This document shows positions 57,890-64,000 of a stretch of 64,000 bases of DNA, piece by piece. The notes under the pieces were generated by a model, which searched no databases, had not been told where the DNA came from, and was given only the letters and a program-made list of their open reading frames with translations. The translations under genes were made by a program, and so were the position numbers. Location of the stretch: contig NZ_CP126741.1 of the NCBI RefSeq assembly GCF_030246905.1, positions 62,001 to 126,000 of the forward strand, in the 5' to 3' direction. The DNA comes from Microbacterium sp. zg-Y818 (GTDB lineage: Bacteria; Actinomycetota; Actinomycetes; Actinomycetales; Microbacteriaceae). Every line of letters begins with the position of its first letter. Position 1 is the stretch's first letter.

Positions 57890-59350
57890 ATGTGCGGAAT
57901 CGTCGGCATCGTCGGCCACGCCCTGGTCAACCAGGACATCTACGACTCACTGCTGCTGCTGCAGCATCGCGGGCAGGACTCCACCGGCATCGCCACCGCG
58001 GAGGCCAGCGGCGTGGTGCACATGAACAAGCAGCGCGGCATGGTGCGCGAGGCCTTCCGCACCCGCGACATGCGCACGCTGCTGGGCAACATCGGCCTGG
58101 GCCACGTGCGCTACGCCACCAGGGGCACCGCCTCGAGCGAGGAAGAGGCGCAGCCCTTCTACGTCAACGCCCCCTACGGCATCGTGCTGGTGCACAACGG
58201 CAACCTCACCAACACGCGTGAGCTCAGTGAGGAGCTGTTCCGCACCGATCGGCGGCATCTGAACACCAGCTCCGACACCGAGCTGCTGGTGAACGTGCTC
58301 GCCAACGAGCTGCAGCACACGATCCACGGCGACCGGCTCAGCCCCGACGACGTCTTCACCGCCGTCACCCGGGTGCACGGCCGCGTCGAGGGCTCGTATG
58401 CGGCCATCGCCCTGATCGCGGGCTACGGCCTGCTGGCCTTCCGCGACCCCTTCGGCATCCGTCCCCTCATCCTCGGGCGCCGGCGCACCGCTGCAGGCCA
58501 CGACGAGTGGATCGTCACGAGCGAGTCGCTGGTGCTCGAGAACGGGGACTACGAGGTCGTGCGCGATGTGCTGCCCGGCGAGGCGGTCTTCATCGACCTC
58601 GACGGTGTGCTGCACTCCCGGGAGTGCGCGGCAGAGGCCAAGCTCGCCCCCTGCGCTTTCGAGTACGTCTACCTCGCCCGGCCCGACTCGATCATGAACG
58701 GCATCGCCGTCTACGAGTCCCGGCTGCGCATGGGCGAGCGCCTCGCCGACACGATCGCCAAGCACACTCCGGCGGGGTCGATCGACGTCGTCATGCCGAT
58801 CCCGGACTCGGCCCGCCCCGCCGCCATGCAGGTCGCGCGCAAGCTGGGGCTGGAGTACCGCGAGGGCTTCTACAAGAACCGCTACGTCGGCCGGACGTTC
58901 ATCATGCCCGGCCAGGCGGTGCGCAAGAAGAGCGTGCGCCAGAAGCTCAACGCCATGTCGAGCGAGTTCAAGGGCAAGAACGTGCTGCTCATCGACGACT
59001 CGATCGTGCGGGGGACGACCTCGAAGGAGATCATCCAGATGGCGCGGGATGCCGGCGCCAAGACGGTCACCTTCGCCTCGGCCGCCCCGCCGGTGCGCTA
59101 CCCCCACGTCTACGGCATCAACATGCCCTCCCGCCACGAACTGGTCGCGCACGGCCGCACGATCCCCGAGATCGCCGCGGAACTGGGATGCGACCGCCTC
59201 GTCTACCAGGAGGTGGAAGACCTCAAGGCCGCCATCCTCGAGGGATCCGACGTCGACGACCTCGACATGAGCTGCTTCGACGGCCGCTACGTCACCGGGA
59301 CCGTCTCGGACGAGTACCTCGCCTGGGTCGAGGGCACGCAGGCCTCTTGA
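57890..59350 (+). CDS. purF: Amidophosphoribosyltransferase
   Basis: The 486-residue enzyme makes phosphoribosylamine from PRPP and glutamine, the first committed step. The MCGIVGIVG start has the catalytic Cys at position 2, so no propeptide is removed, unlike in B. subtilis. VLLIDDSIVRGTTSKE is the PRPP loop. Cysteines in LAPCAFEYVYLARPDS, LGCDRLV and DMSCFDG fit the four-Cys Fe-S type. The stop overlaps the following TTG. Confidence 0.96.
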   Translation: MCGIVGIVGHALVNQDIYDSLLLLQHRGQDSTGIATAEASGVVHMNKQRGMVREAFRTRDMRTLLGNIGLGHVRYATRGTASSEEEAQPFYVNAPYGIVLVHNGNLTNTRELSEELFRTDRRHLNTSSDTELLVNVLANELQHTIHGDRLSPDDVFTAVTRVHGRVEGSYAAIALIAGYGLLAFRDPFGIRPLILGRRRTAAGHDEWIVTSESLVLENGDYEVVRDVLPGEAVFIDLDGVLHSRECAAEAKLAPCAFEYVYLARPDSIMNGIAVYESRLRMGERLADTIAKHTPAGSIDVVMPIPDSARPAAMQVARKLGLEYREGFYKNRYVGRTFIMPGQAVRKKSVRQKLNAMSSEFKGKNVLLIDDSIVRGTTSKEIIQMARDAGAKTVTFASAAPPVRYPHVYGINMPSRHELVAHGRTIPEIAAELGCDRLVYQEVEDLKAAILEGSDVDDLDMSCFDGRYVTGTVSDEYLAWVEGTQAS

Positions 59351-60606
59351 CGCGTTCCCCGGCGGAGGACTCGCCGTTCCACCCGCTGCGGCCGGGCGGG
59401 GCGCTGGCTCTCGTGGGGATCGTGCTCTTCGCGTTCTCGCTGCGCAGCGCCGTGGCCTCGCTGTCACCGCTGGTGGCGCTGATCTCGCGCGACTTCGCGC
59501 TGCCGGCTCCCCTGCTGGGGCTCATCGGCACCGCGCCGCCGGTGTGCTTCGCGGTCTTCGGGCTGCTCGCCCCGCGCTTCGAGCGCCGGTTCGGGCTCGA
59601 GCGGGTGGCCGTGGCGGCGATCGCGGTGGTCGCGGTCGGCCTGGTGTCGCGCGGCTTCGCGGCCGACTCGCTCACCCTGCTCGCCGCCACCGCACTGGTG
59701 TTCGCCGGGGTGGGCGTCGGGAACATCCTGCTTCCGCCGCTGGTGAAGAAGTACTTCCCGCGGCGCGTGGGTCTGATGACCACGGTCTACACCACCACGA
59801 TGGCGGTCGCGACCTTCACCCCGCCGCTGGTCGCCGTGCCGTTCGCCGACGTGGCCGGATGGCGCGTGTCGCTGGGTGCGTGGGCGCTGTTCGCGGTCGT
59901 GGCGACCGTTCCGTGGGTGCTCATGCTGACGCGCGCGCCGCGGGGCCCGCAGCGGGCCCAGGATGTCGGCGGCGAGGATGCGGCGCCCACCCCGCGCCTG
60001 TTCGCCCGGCTCTGGCGACTGCCGCTGGCGTGGGCGTTGGCCGTCGCGTTCGCGGTCTCGTCCATCCTGGCGTACACCTCGTTCGGGTGGCTGCCGACGA
60101 TCCTCATCGACACCGCGGGCGTCACGCCGCAGATGGCCGGGGCGCTGCTGTCGCTGTTCGCGGTGATGGGACTGCCGGCATCGCTCGCGGTGCCGCTTCT
60201 CGTGGCGAGGCTGCGGGCGGAGCGCGTGCTGGTCGTCGTCGCCGTGGGCGCCGGACTCACCGGGCTCCTGGGCTTGCTCTTCGTCCCCGCCGCCGCCCCC
60301 GTCGTCTGGGTGGCGCTGCTCGGAGTGGCGCCGCTGCTGTTCCCGATGATCCTGGTGCTGCTGGGCCTGCGCACCCGCAGTCACGAGACAGCGGTCGCCC
60401 TCAGCGGGTTCGTGCAGAGCGTCGGGTACGCGATCGCCGCCGTGTTCCCGTTCGCGATCGGACTCCTCCACGACGTCACCGGAGCCTGGACGGCGCCCCT
60501 GTGGGTGCTCGTGGGTGTGGTCCTCGCCGCGATACCCGCCGGCTACGTGATCACGCGCGCGCGCACGATCGAAGAGGATTGGGAAAGACGGCACGGCCCC
60601 TGGTGA
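59347..60606 (+). CDS. MFS transporter, CynX/NimT-like
   Basis: The 419-residue protein has about 12 membrane helices and the CynX/NimT (cyanate/nitroimidazole) pattern: SLRSAVASLSPLVALISRDFALP, GLIGTAPPVCFAVFGLLAPRFERR, GVGNILLPPLVKKYFPRRVG. The start is TTG at 59347, overlapping the purF stop by 4 bp (TTGA), so it is coupled to purF translation. There is no ATG or GTG start before the first helix. The substrate is unknown; the link to purF is suggestive of nucleobase or nucleoside export. Confidence 0.8.
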   Translation: MTRSPAEDSPFHPLRPGGALALVGIVLFAFSLRSAVASLSPLVALISRDFALPAPLLGLIGTAPPVCFAVFGLLAPRFERRFGLERVAVAAIAVVAVGLVSRGFAADSLTLLAATALVFAGVGVGNILLPPLVKKYFPRRVGLMTTVYTTTMAVATFTPPLVAVPFADVAGWRVSLGAWALFAVVATVPWVLMLTRAPRGPQRAQDVGGEDAAPTPRLFARLWRLPLAWALAVAFAVSSILAYTSFGWLPTILIDTAGVTPQMAGALLSLFAVMGLPASLAVPLLVARLRAERVLVVVAVGAGLTGLLGLLFVPAAAPVVWVALLGVAPLLFPMILVLLGLRTRSHETAVALSGFVQSVGYAIAAVFPFAIGLLHDVTGAWTAPLWVLVGVVLAAIPAGYVITRARTIEEDWERRHGPW

Positions 60607-60611
60607 GGGGC

Positions 60612-60794
60612 CTATGCCTTCTCGTCCTCATACTCGTCGGTGTACTGGTCCGCCCACTTGTCGACGTATTCCTTCTCGTCGTCGTCTGGGTGCCCCAGTT
60701 CACGCTCGAGCGCGGCGTAGTTAACGCTCGGGCTGAACGACTTGAGTTCCCTGGCGATCTTGGTGTGCTTCGCCTTTTGACGGCCACGCCCCAT
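60612..60794 (-). CDS. DUF3073 small protein
   Basis: The 60-residue actinobacterial protein has the basic MGRGRQKAKHTKIARELKSF start and the acidic C-terminal part around WADQYTDEYEDEKA. It is recognised as DUF3073, of unknown function; it is common in Actinobacteria. The ATG at 60794 has an AGGGGG ribosome site. The pattern of a basic head and acidic tail is typical. It is convergent with the MFS gene. Confidence 0.88.
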   Translation of the reverse strand: MGRGRQKAKHTKIARELKSFSPSVNYAALERELGHPDDDEKEYVDKWADQYTDEYEDEKA

Positions 60795-60935
60795 GCGAGA
60801 CCCCCTCATTTGTCTGAGCCGCGGGCTGTGCGACTGAGCCCGACGTAATCACGATCCGGCAGAAAGCCGGGAAGAGTAGGATTCAGGGTACCACGGCGCC
60901 TCGTGCCCGGCCTGTGGGGAAGGGGCGACGACGCC

Positions 60936-61454
60936 ATGGCCGATGAGTCCACCGACGCGACACCCGAACACGCCGTGCTGGTGGGTGCGATTCCGGGGCA
61001 GCCGTCCCGTGTTCTGAAGGAAGCCGCGCGTTATGCCGCGCTCCTCGGCGCGCCGCTGGTGGTCGTGCACGTCGATGTGACCAGGTTCGTGACCTACGAG
61101 GATCCCGACGGCTACGTCCATTCCGCTCCCCTGGACCTCAACATCGCCACCGGTGAAGGCGACCTCGCCGCGGTGACCGCCGCCGCCACGGCCGCCCTCG
61201 CGGGCACGGGCGTCGACTGGTGCGTCCGTCAATTGGTCGGCGACCCGGCCCTGGCCATGAAGCACCTGGCCGACCACACCGACGCGCGCCTGATAGTCGT
61301 GGGCACGCGCCGCCGCGGCATCGGCGAGTCGATCCGCGAGTTCTTCACCGGATCGGTCGCCGCACGGCTGGCGCACCGTCAGCACCGCCCGATCCTCGTC
61401 GTGCCGCTGGGCGAGCCGGCTCGCGACGACGAGGAACTCTGGCCCGAAGCCTGA
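60936..61454 (+). CDS. Universal stress protein family
   Basis: The 172-residue protein has the UspA fold: AVLVGAIPGQPSRVLKEAARYAALLGAPLVVVHVDV at the start and the ATP-binding loop LIVVGTRRRGIGESIREFFTGSVAARLAHRQHRPILVV (GxxxR/G-x9-G(S/T) pattern) at the end. The ATG at 60936 with GGGGAAGGGG 8 nt upstream is preferred to an in-frame GTG 33 nt earlier. A TAGGAT box (60877-60882) may be its -10. It ends exactly where the convergent PadR gene ends (TGA|TCA). Confidence 0.88.
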   Translation: MADESTDATPEHAVLVGAIPGQPSRVLKEAARYAALLGAPLVVVHVDVTRFVTYEDPDGYVHSAPLDLNIATGEGDLAAVTAAATAALAGTGVDWCVRQLVGDPALAMKHLADHTDARLIVVGTRRRGIGESIREFFTGSVAARLAHRQHRPILVVPLGEPARDDEELWPEA

Positions 61455-62060
61455 TCAGTCACCCAGCGCGCGGGCGACCTCGCGGGCGGCGGAATCCAAT
61501 GCCGCGGTGAGGTCGTCGACGACGCTCGGGGGCACGGCGCCCCCGCGGGCGACGTGCACGCGCAGGGTGCTGCGCACGCGGGAGCGGAACTCGGTCAGGG
61601 CGGCATCGGCGCGCTGCAATTGGGCCCGGCTGTCGGCGCGGGAGTCGTCGACCGGGGCGTGTGATGCGAACGACCGGTCGGTCTTCGCGGCCGCGGCGAG
61701 GTCGGCGCGAAGGCTGCGCATGGCCTCCCGCACGTTGCCGCGCACCTCGTCGGCGATGAGTCGCACGCTGTCGGCCAATCCCTCCTCGATGCCCTCGAGG
61801 TCCCCAGCCCGGGCGGTCACCTCGGCTCGGCCGGCGTCGGTGATCTCGTACACCGTCTTGCGGCCGTCGGCGAACTTCGTCACCAGCCCTTCCTCCTCCA
61901 GCTTCGCAAGGCGTGGATACACCGTTCCGGCGCTGGGGGTGTACGTGCCCCCGGTGCGGTCGGACAGTGCCTGGATGAGGTCGTAGCCGTGTCTCGGGGC
62001 CTCCGCGAGCAGATTCAGCAGGTACAGTCGCAGGTCGCCGTGCGAGAAGACCGGAGGCAT
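61455..62060 (-). CDS. PadR-family transcriptional regulator
   Basis: The 201-residue regulator has the PadR winged helix: FSHGDLRLYLLNLLAEAPRHGYDLIQALSDRTGGTYTPSAGTVYPRLAKLEEEGLVTKFADGRKTVYEIT, and a C-terminal helical part that would dimerise. The ATG at 62060 shares a base with the stop of the DUF4097 gene (TGATG), so they are co-translated. It is the second gene and the two AT-rich palindromes before the operon are its likely sites. Ligand unknown. Confidence 0.92.
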   Translation of the reverse strand: MPPVFSHGDLRLYLLNLLAEAPRHGYDLIQALSDRTGGTYTPSAGTVYPRLAKLEEEGLVTKFADGRKTVYEITDAGRAEVTARAGDLEGIEEGLADSVRLIADEVRGNVREAMRSLRADLAAAAKTDRSFASHAPVDDSRADSRAQLQRADAALTEFRSRVRSTLRVHVARGGAVPPSVVDDLTAALDSAAREVARALGD

Positions 62061-62923
62061 CACCACACCTCCGAGTCCGGTGCGGACGCGACCGCGTCGG
62101 GCGTACCGGCCGCCGGGCGGCGCAGCACCGTGACGTCGCCCGAGACGCTGTGCGCGCGCACGTCGACGAACGAGCCGCTGAGCTCACCCGTGGAGCCGGT
62201 GAAGTTGACGCCGACGCCGCTGGCGCTGGAACGGGTGACGCCGTCGATGAGCACCGTGCCGCGGACGCTGCGCACGGCGTAGTTGGCGGCGAGATCCGGG
62301 TCGAGTCGCACCGTGGCGTTGCCGGCGACGGTGTTGATGGTGACGGCTTCGGTCGGTCCGGTCGAGTCGATCATCAGCGCACCCGACACCGTGTCGATGC
62401 CTGCCGTGCGCAGGGACCCGGAAGCCGCGATGTCGCCGGACACGCTGTTGGCGCTGAGGGCGCCGACGAGGCCCCGGATCTGCGTGTCACCGGATACGGC
62501 GTTGACGGACACGTCGCCCTCGAGCCCGTCGACGATGATGTCGCCCGACACGGTGTTGAGTCGGGCGTCCGTCCGCAGCCCGGTCACGAGGGCACTGGCG
62601 CTGACGACGCCCAGCGTGAGGCTCACGGTCCGGGGCACGGCGACGCTGATCTCGGCCTTGGGGCCGCCGGCACCGAAGTTGCGGAAGACCTGCACGAAGT
62701 TGTCCCAGCGCAACTGCGGGTGGTCGATCTCGAGCGCACCGTCCGTCGCCTCGATGCGCAGATCCTTCACGGTGACCCCGTGCACCTCGATGCGTACCCC
62801 GGGTTCATCGTGGGCCACGATGTCGACCTGCCCACCGACGAGGCCCACTTTCAGCGTGCGGATGCCGTCGACGTCGATCACGCGAGTCTCGCCGGGATGG
62901 ATGATCCACTTCTCGATGGCCAT
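62060..62923 (-). CDS. DUF4097-family beta-helix-like protein
   Basis: The 287-residue protein has repeats with VSGD motifs (LNTVSGDIIVDGLEGDVSVNAVSGDTQIRGLVGALSANSVSGDIAASG), a mark of the DUF4097/putative adhesin domain that forms a right-handed beta-helix. No signal peptide is seen. The ATG at 62923 has AGGAG as ribosome site. It is the first gene of a two-gene operon with PadR, a common pairing in actinobacteria. Function unknown. Confidence 0.88.
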   Translation of the reverse strand: MAIEKWIIHPGETRVIDVDGIRTLKVGLVGGQVDIVAHDEPGVRIEVHGVTVKDLRIEATDGALEIDHPQLRWDNFVQVFRNFGAGGPKAEISVAVPRTVSLTLGVVSASALVTGLRTDARLNTVSGDIIVDGLEGDVSVNAVSGDTQIRGLVGALSANSVSGDIAASGSLRTAGIDTVSGALMIDSTGPTEAVTINTVAGNATVRLDPDLAANYAVRSVRGTVLIDGVTRSSASGVGVNFTGSTGELSGSFVDVRAHSVSGDVTVLRRPAAGTPDAVASAPDSEVW

Positions 62924-62945
62924 GTCTGCTCCTGGGTTCGGTGGT

Positions 62946-62986
62946 GCGATATATCGCGTTTCGCAGGAGGGTAACACGATATATCG
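62946..62986. promoter_or_regulatory. Two PadR operator palindromes, 30 bp apart
   Basis: GCGATATATCGC (62946-62957) and CGATATATCG (62977-62986) are perfect palindromes whose cores start 30 bp apart, just upstream of the DUF4097 start. AT-rich boxes of this kind are typical PadR autorepression sites. Confidence 0.85.
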
Positions 62987-63040
62987 CGACTATGCCAGGG
63001 GTGGGGTGTGGAACGCCTTTCGAGCGGGGTGCTGGAGGGT

Positions 63041-63071
63041 TTGACCTTGACGCGGCGTCAACCCGTAGCGT
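63041..63071 (+). promoter_or_regulatory. MerR-type promoter with 19-bp spacer and palindrome
   Basis: TTGACC (63041-63046) and TAGCGT (63066-63071) are separated by exactly 19 bp, the long spacer MerR proteins untwist. The spacer starts with the palindrome TTGACGCGGCGTCAA (63047-63061). It precedes the MerR gene, so it is self-regulated. Confidence 0.85.
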
Positions 63072-63092
63072 CGGTGCCGAAGGGAGATGGGC

Positions 63093-63845
63093 ATGGAATG
63101 GTCCATTCAAGACGTCGCCCGGCTCGCCGGGACGACCAGCCGCACACTCCGGCACTACGACGACATCGGGCTTCTCGTCCCCTCGAGCGTCGGCACCAAC
63201 GGCTACCGCCGCTACGACGAGGCGGCGCTGGTGCGACTGCAGCGCATCCTGCTCCTTCGCCAGCTGGGGCTGGGGCTCTCGGGCATCGCCGACGTGCTGG
63301 CCCGCCAGGCCGACGAGCAGGATGCCCTCGAGGCGCACCTGGCGTTGCTGCGGCAGGAGCAAGACAGATTGACGCGGCAGATCGCGGCAGTCGAATCGAC
63401 GATCGGAGCACTGAGAGGAGGTGAACAACTCATGGCACAGGGCATGTTCGACGGCTTCGACCACACGCAGTACGAATCCGAAGTGGTGCAGCGCTGGGGG
63501 TCCGAGGCGTATGCGCAGAGCGACCGCTGGTGGCGGGGGCTCGGTGCGGACGAGCGGGCGCAGTGGCAGGACGAGACGGCGCGGCTCGCGAGCGACTGGA
63601 AGGATGCCGCCGCGCGCGGCATCGCCCCCGAATCCGACGAGGCCCAGCAGCTCGCGGCGCGTCACGTGGCGTGGTTGACCGGGGTGCGCGGCGCGCCGAC
63701 GTCGCGCGACCAGGTGAAGGGATACGTGCTCGGCTTGGGCGAGATGTATGTCGCCGACCCGCGGTTCGCGGCGAACTACGGGGGTCAGGCCGGCGCGGAG
63801 TTCGTGCGCGACGTGTTGCGCGTGTACGCGCAGCACGCGCTCTGA
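63093..63845 (+). CDS. MerR-family regulator with TipAS antibiotic-binding domain
   Basis: The 250-residue protein has a MerR helix-turn-helix (SIQDVARLAGTTSRTLRHYDDIGLLVPSSV, NGYRRYDEAALVRLQRILLLRQLGLGLSGIADVL), a dimerising coiled coil to about residue 110, and a C-terminal TipAS-like domain (FDHTQYESEVVQRWG, YAQSDRWWRGL, FAANYGGQAGAEFVRDVLRVYA). TipA proteins bind thiopeptides or other ligands. ATG 63093 is chosen as the ribosome site GAAGGGAG is then 6-13 nt upstream; 63087 is too close. No separate target gene is in view. Confidence 0.9.
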   Translation: MEWSIQDVARLAGTTSRTLRHYDDIGLLVPSSVGTNGYRRYDEAALVRLQRILLLRQLGLGLSGIADVLARQADEQDALEAHLALLRQEQDRLTRQIAAVESTIGALRGGEQLMAQGMFDGFDHTQYESEVVQRWGSEAYAQSDRWWRGLGADERAQWQDETARLASDWKDAAARGIAPESDEAQQLAARHVAWLTGVRGAPTSRDQVKGYVLGLGEMYVADPRFAANYGGQAGAEFVRDVLRVYAQHAL

Positions 63846-63858
63846 TCCCGCAGACGCC

Positions 63859-63891
63859 ACAAGGGCCCGGCGCGATGCGCCGGGCCCTTGT
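63859..63891. terminator. Bidirectional terminator, 15-bp stem
   Basis: ACAAGGGCCCGGCGC (63859-63873) and its exact complement (63877-63891) flank a 3-nt loop GAT, between the MerR gene and the convergent partial gene. Confidence 0.9.
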
Positions 63892-63903
63892 TCGGGTGAG
63901 GTC

Positions 63904-64000
63904 TTAGACCCTCTTGTTGCCGCTGATCACGCGGAAGAGGAAAGCGATCAGTGCGATCACACCGACGATCAGTGCCACCCACAGCAGCCAGCTGAGCGCG
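63904..64000 (-). CDS. Small hydrophobic protein (partial, start beyond window)
   Basis: The C-terminal 31 residues are LLWVALIVGVIALIAFLFRV-like, then ISGNKRV and a TAA stop (63906-63904). It is one membrane helix with a basic end. The start is off the window, so length is unknown. No family can be named. Confidence 0.5.
   Translation of the reverse strand, partial: ALSWLLWVALIVGVIALIAFLFRVISGNKRV

Overview
The window is high-GC DNA with a dense, two-strand gene layout. It has many GTG starts, one TTG start, ATGA or GTGA gene overlaps and many TANNNT -10 boxes placed 6-8 nt before a start codon. This fits an actinobacterium; gene content and gene order resemble Microbacterium and its relatives (Microbacteriaceae). 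That placement is an inference from protein family and style, since there is no rRNA here to test it. No tRNA, rRNA, IS element, prophage or CRISPR array was recognised.

Layout: 1-6.6 kb holds a partial FAD oxidoreductase, an SRPBCC protein, a penicillin-acylase-family hydrolase, argG and a cyclophilin lipoprotein (all minus). 6.7-9.3 kb is a metNIQ methionine importer. 9.5-12.1 kb holds purA and a lactonase-like protein, followed by a repeat-bearing gap. 12.5-16.1 kb holds an AI-2E-family exporter, a chorismate mutase and a GntR/YtrA-type ABC operon. 16.4-19.7 kb is a glycine-betaine-type ABC importer. 19.7-24.0 kb holds two tandem paralogous membrane/coiled-coil proteins, a 43-residue membrane protein and purL, bracketed by two clusters of a 20-bp-periodic repeat. 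24-27.2 kb holds LysR, a small membrane protein and an ArsR/SRPBCC pair. 27.2-35.4 kb holds sufSU, a KimA-like K+ transporter, an M20 amidohydrolase and a GH13-LacI operon. 35.4-37.9 kb holds apt, a hydroxyacid dehydrogenase and purQS.

38.1-46.4 kb is a complete sugar-uptake operon: binding protein, two permeases, a GH31 alpha-xylosidase, a GH1 beta-glucosidase and a LacI regulator. The glycosidase pair points to xyloglucan-type oligosaccharides. 46.5-64 kb holds a uracil/xanthine-type permease, purC, a DUF222-HNH protein, two MFS exporters, a deazaflavin-type nitroreductase, an L-2-hydroxyglutarate oxidase, purD, purM-purF, DUF3073, a universal stress protein, a PadR/DUF4097 operon and a MerR-TipAS regulator with a textbook 19-bp-spacer promoter.

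Eight de novo purine genes (purA, L, Q, S, C, D, M, F) and the salvage gene apt are spread over 50 kb in several transcription units rather than one operon. No large undescribed system is obvious. The most unusual items are the 20-bp repeat clusters around the paralogue pair, a second repeat family at 12.2-12.5 kb, the uniform leaderless promoter architecture, and a perfect Shine-Dalgarno/anti-SD sequence in a non-coding gap at 31.26 kb.
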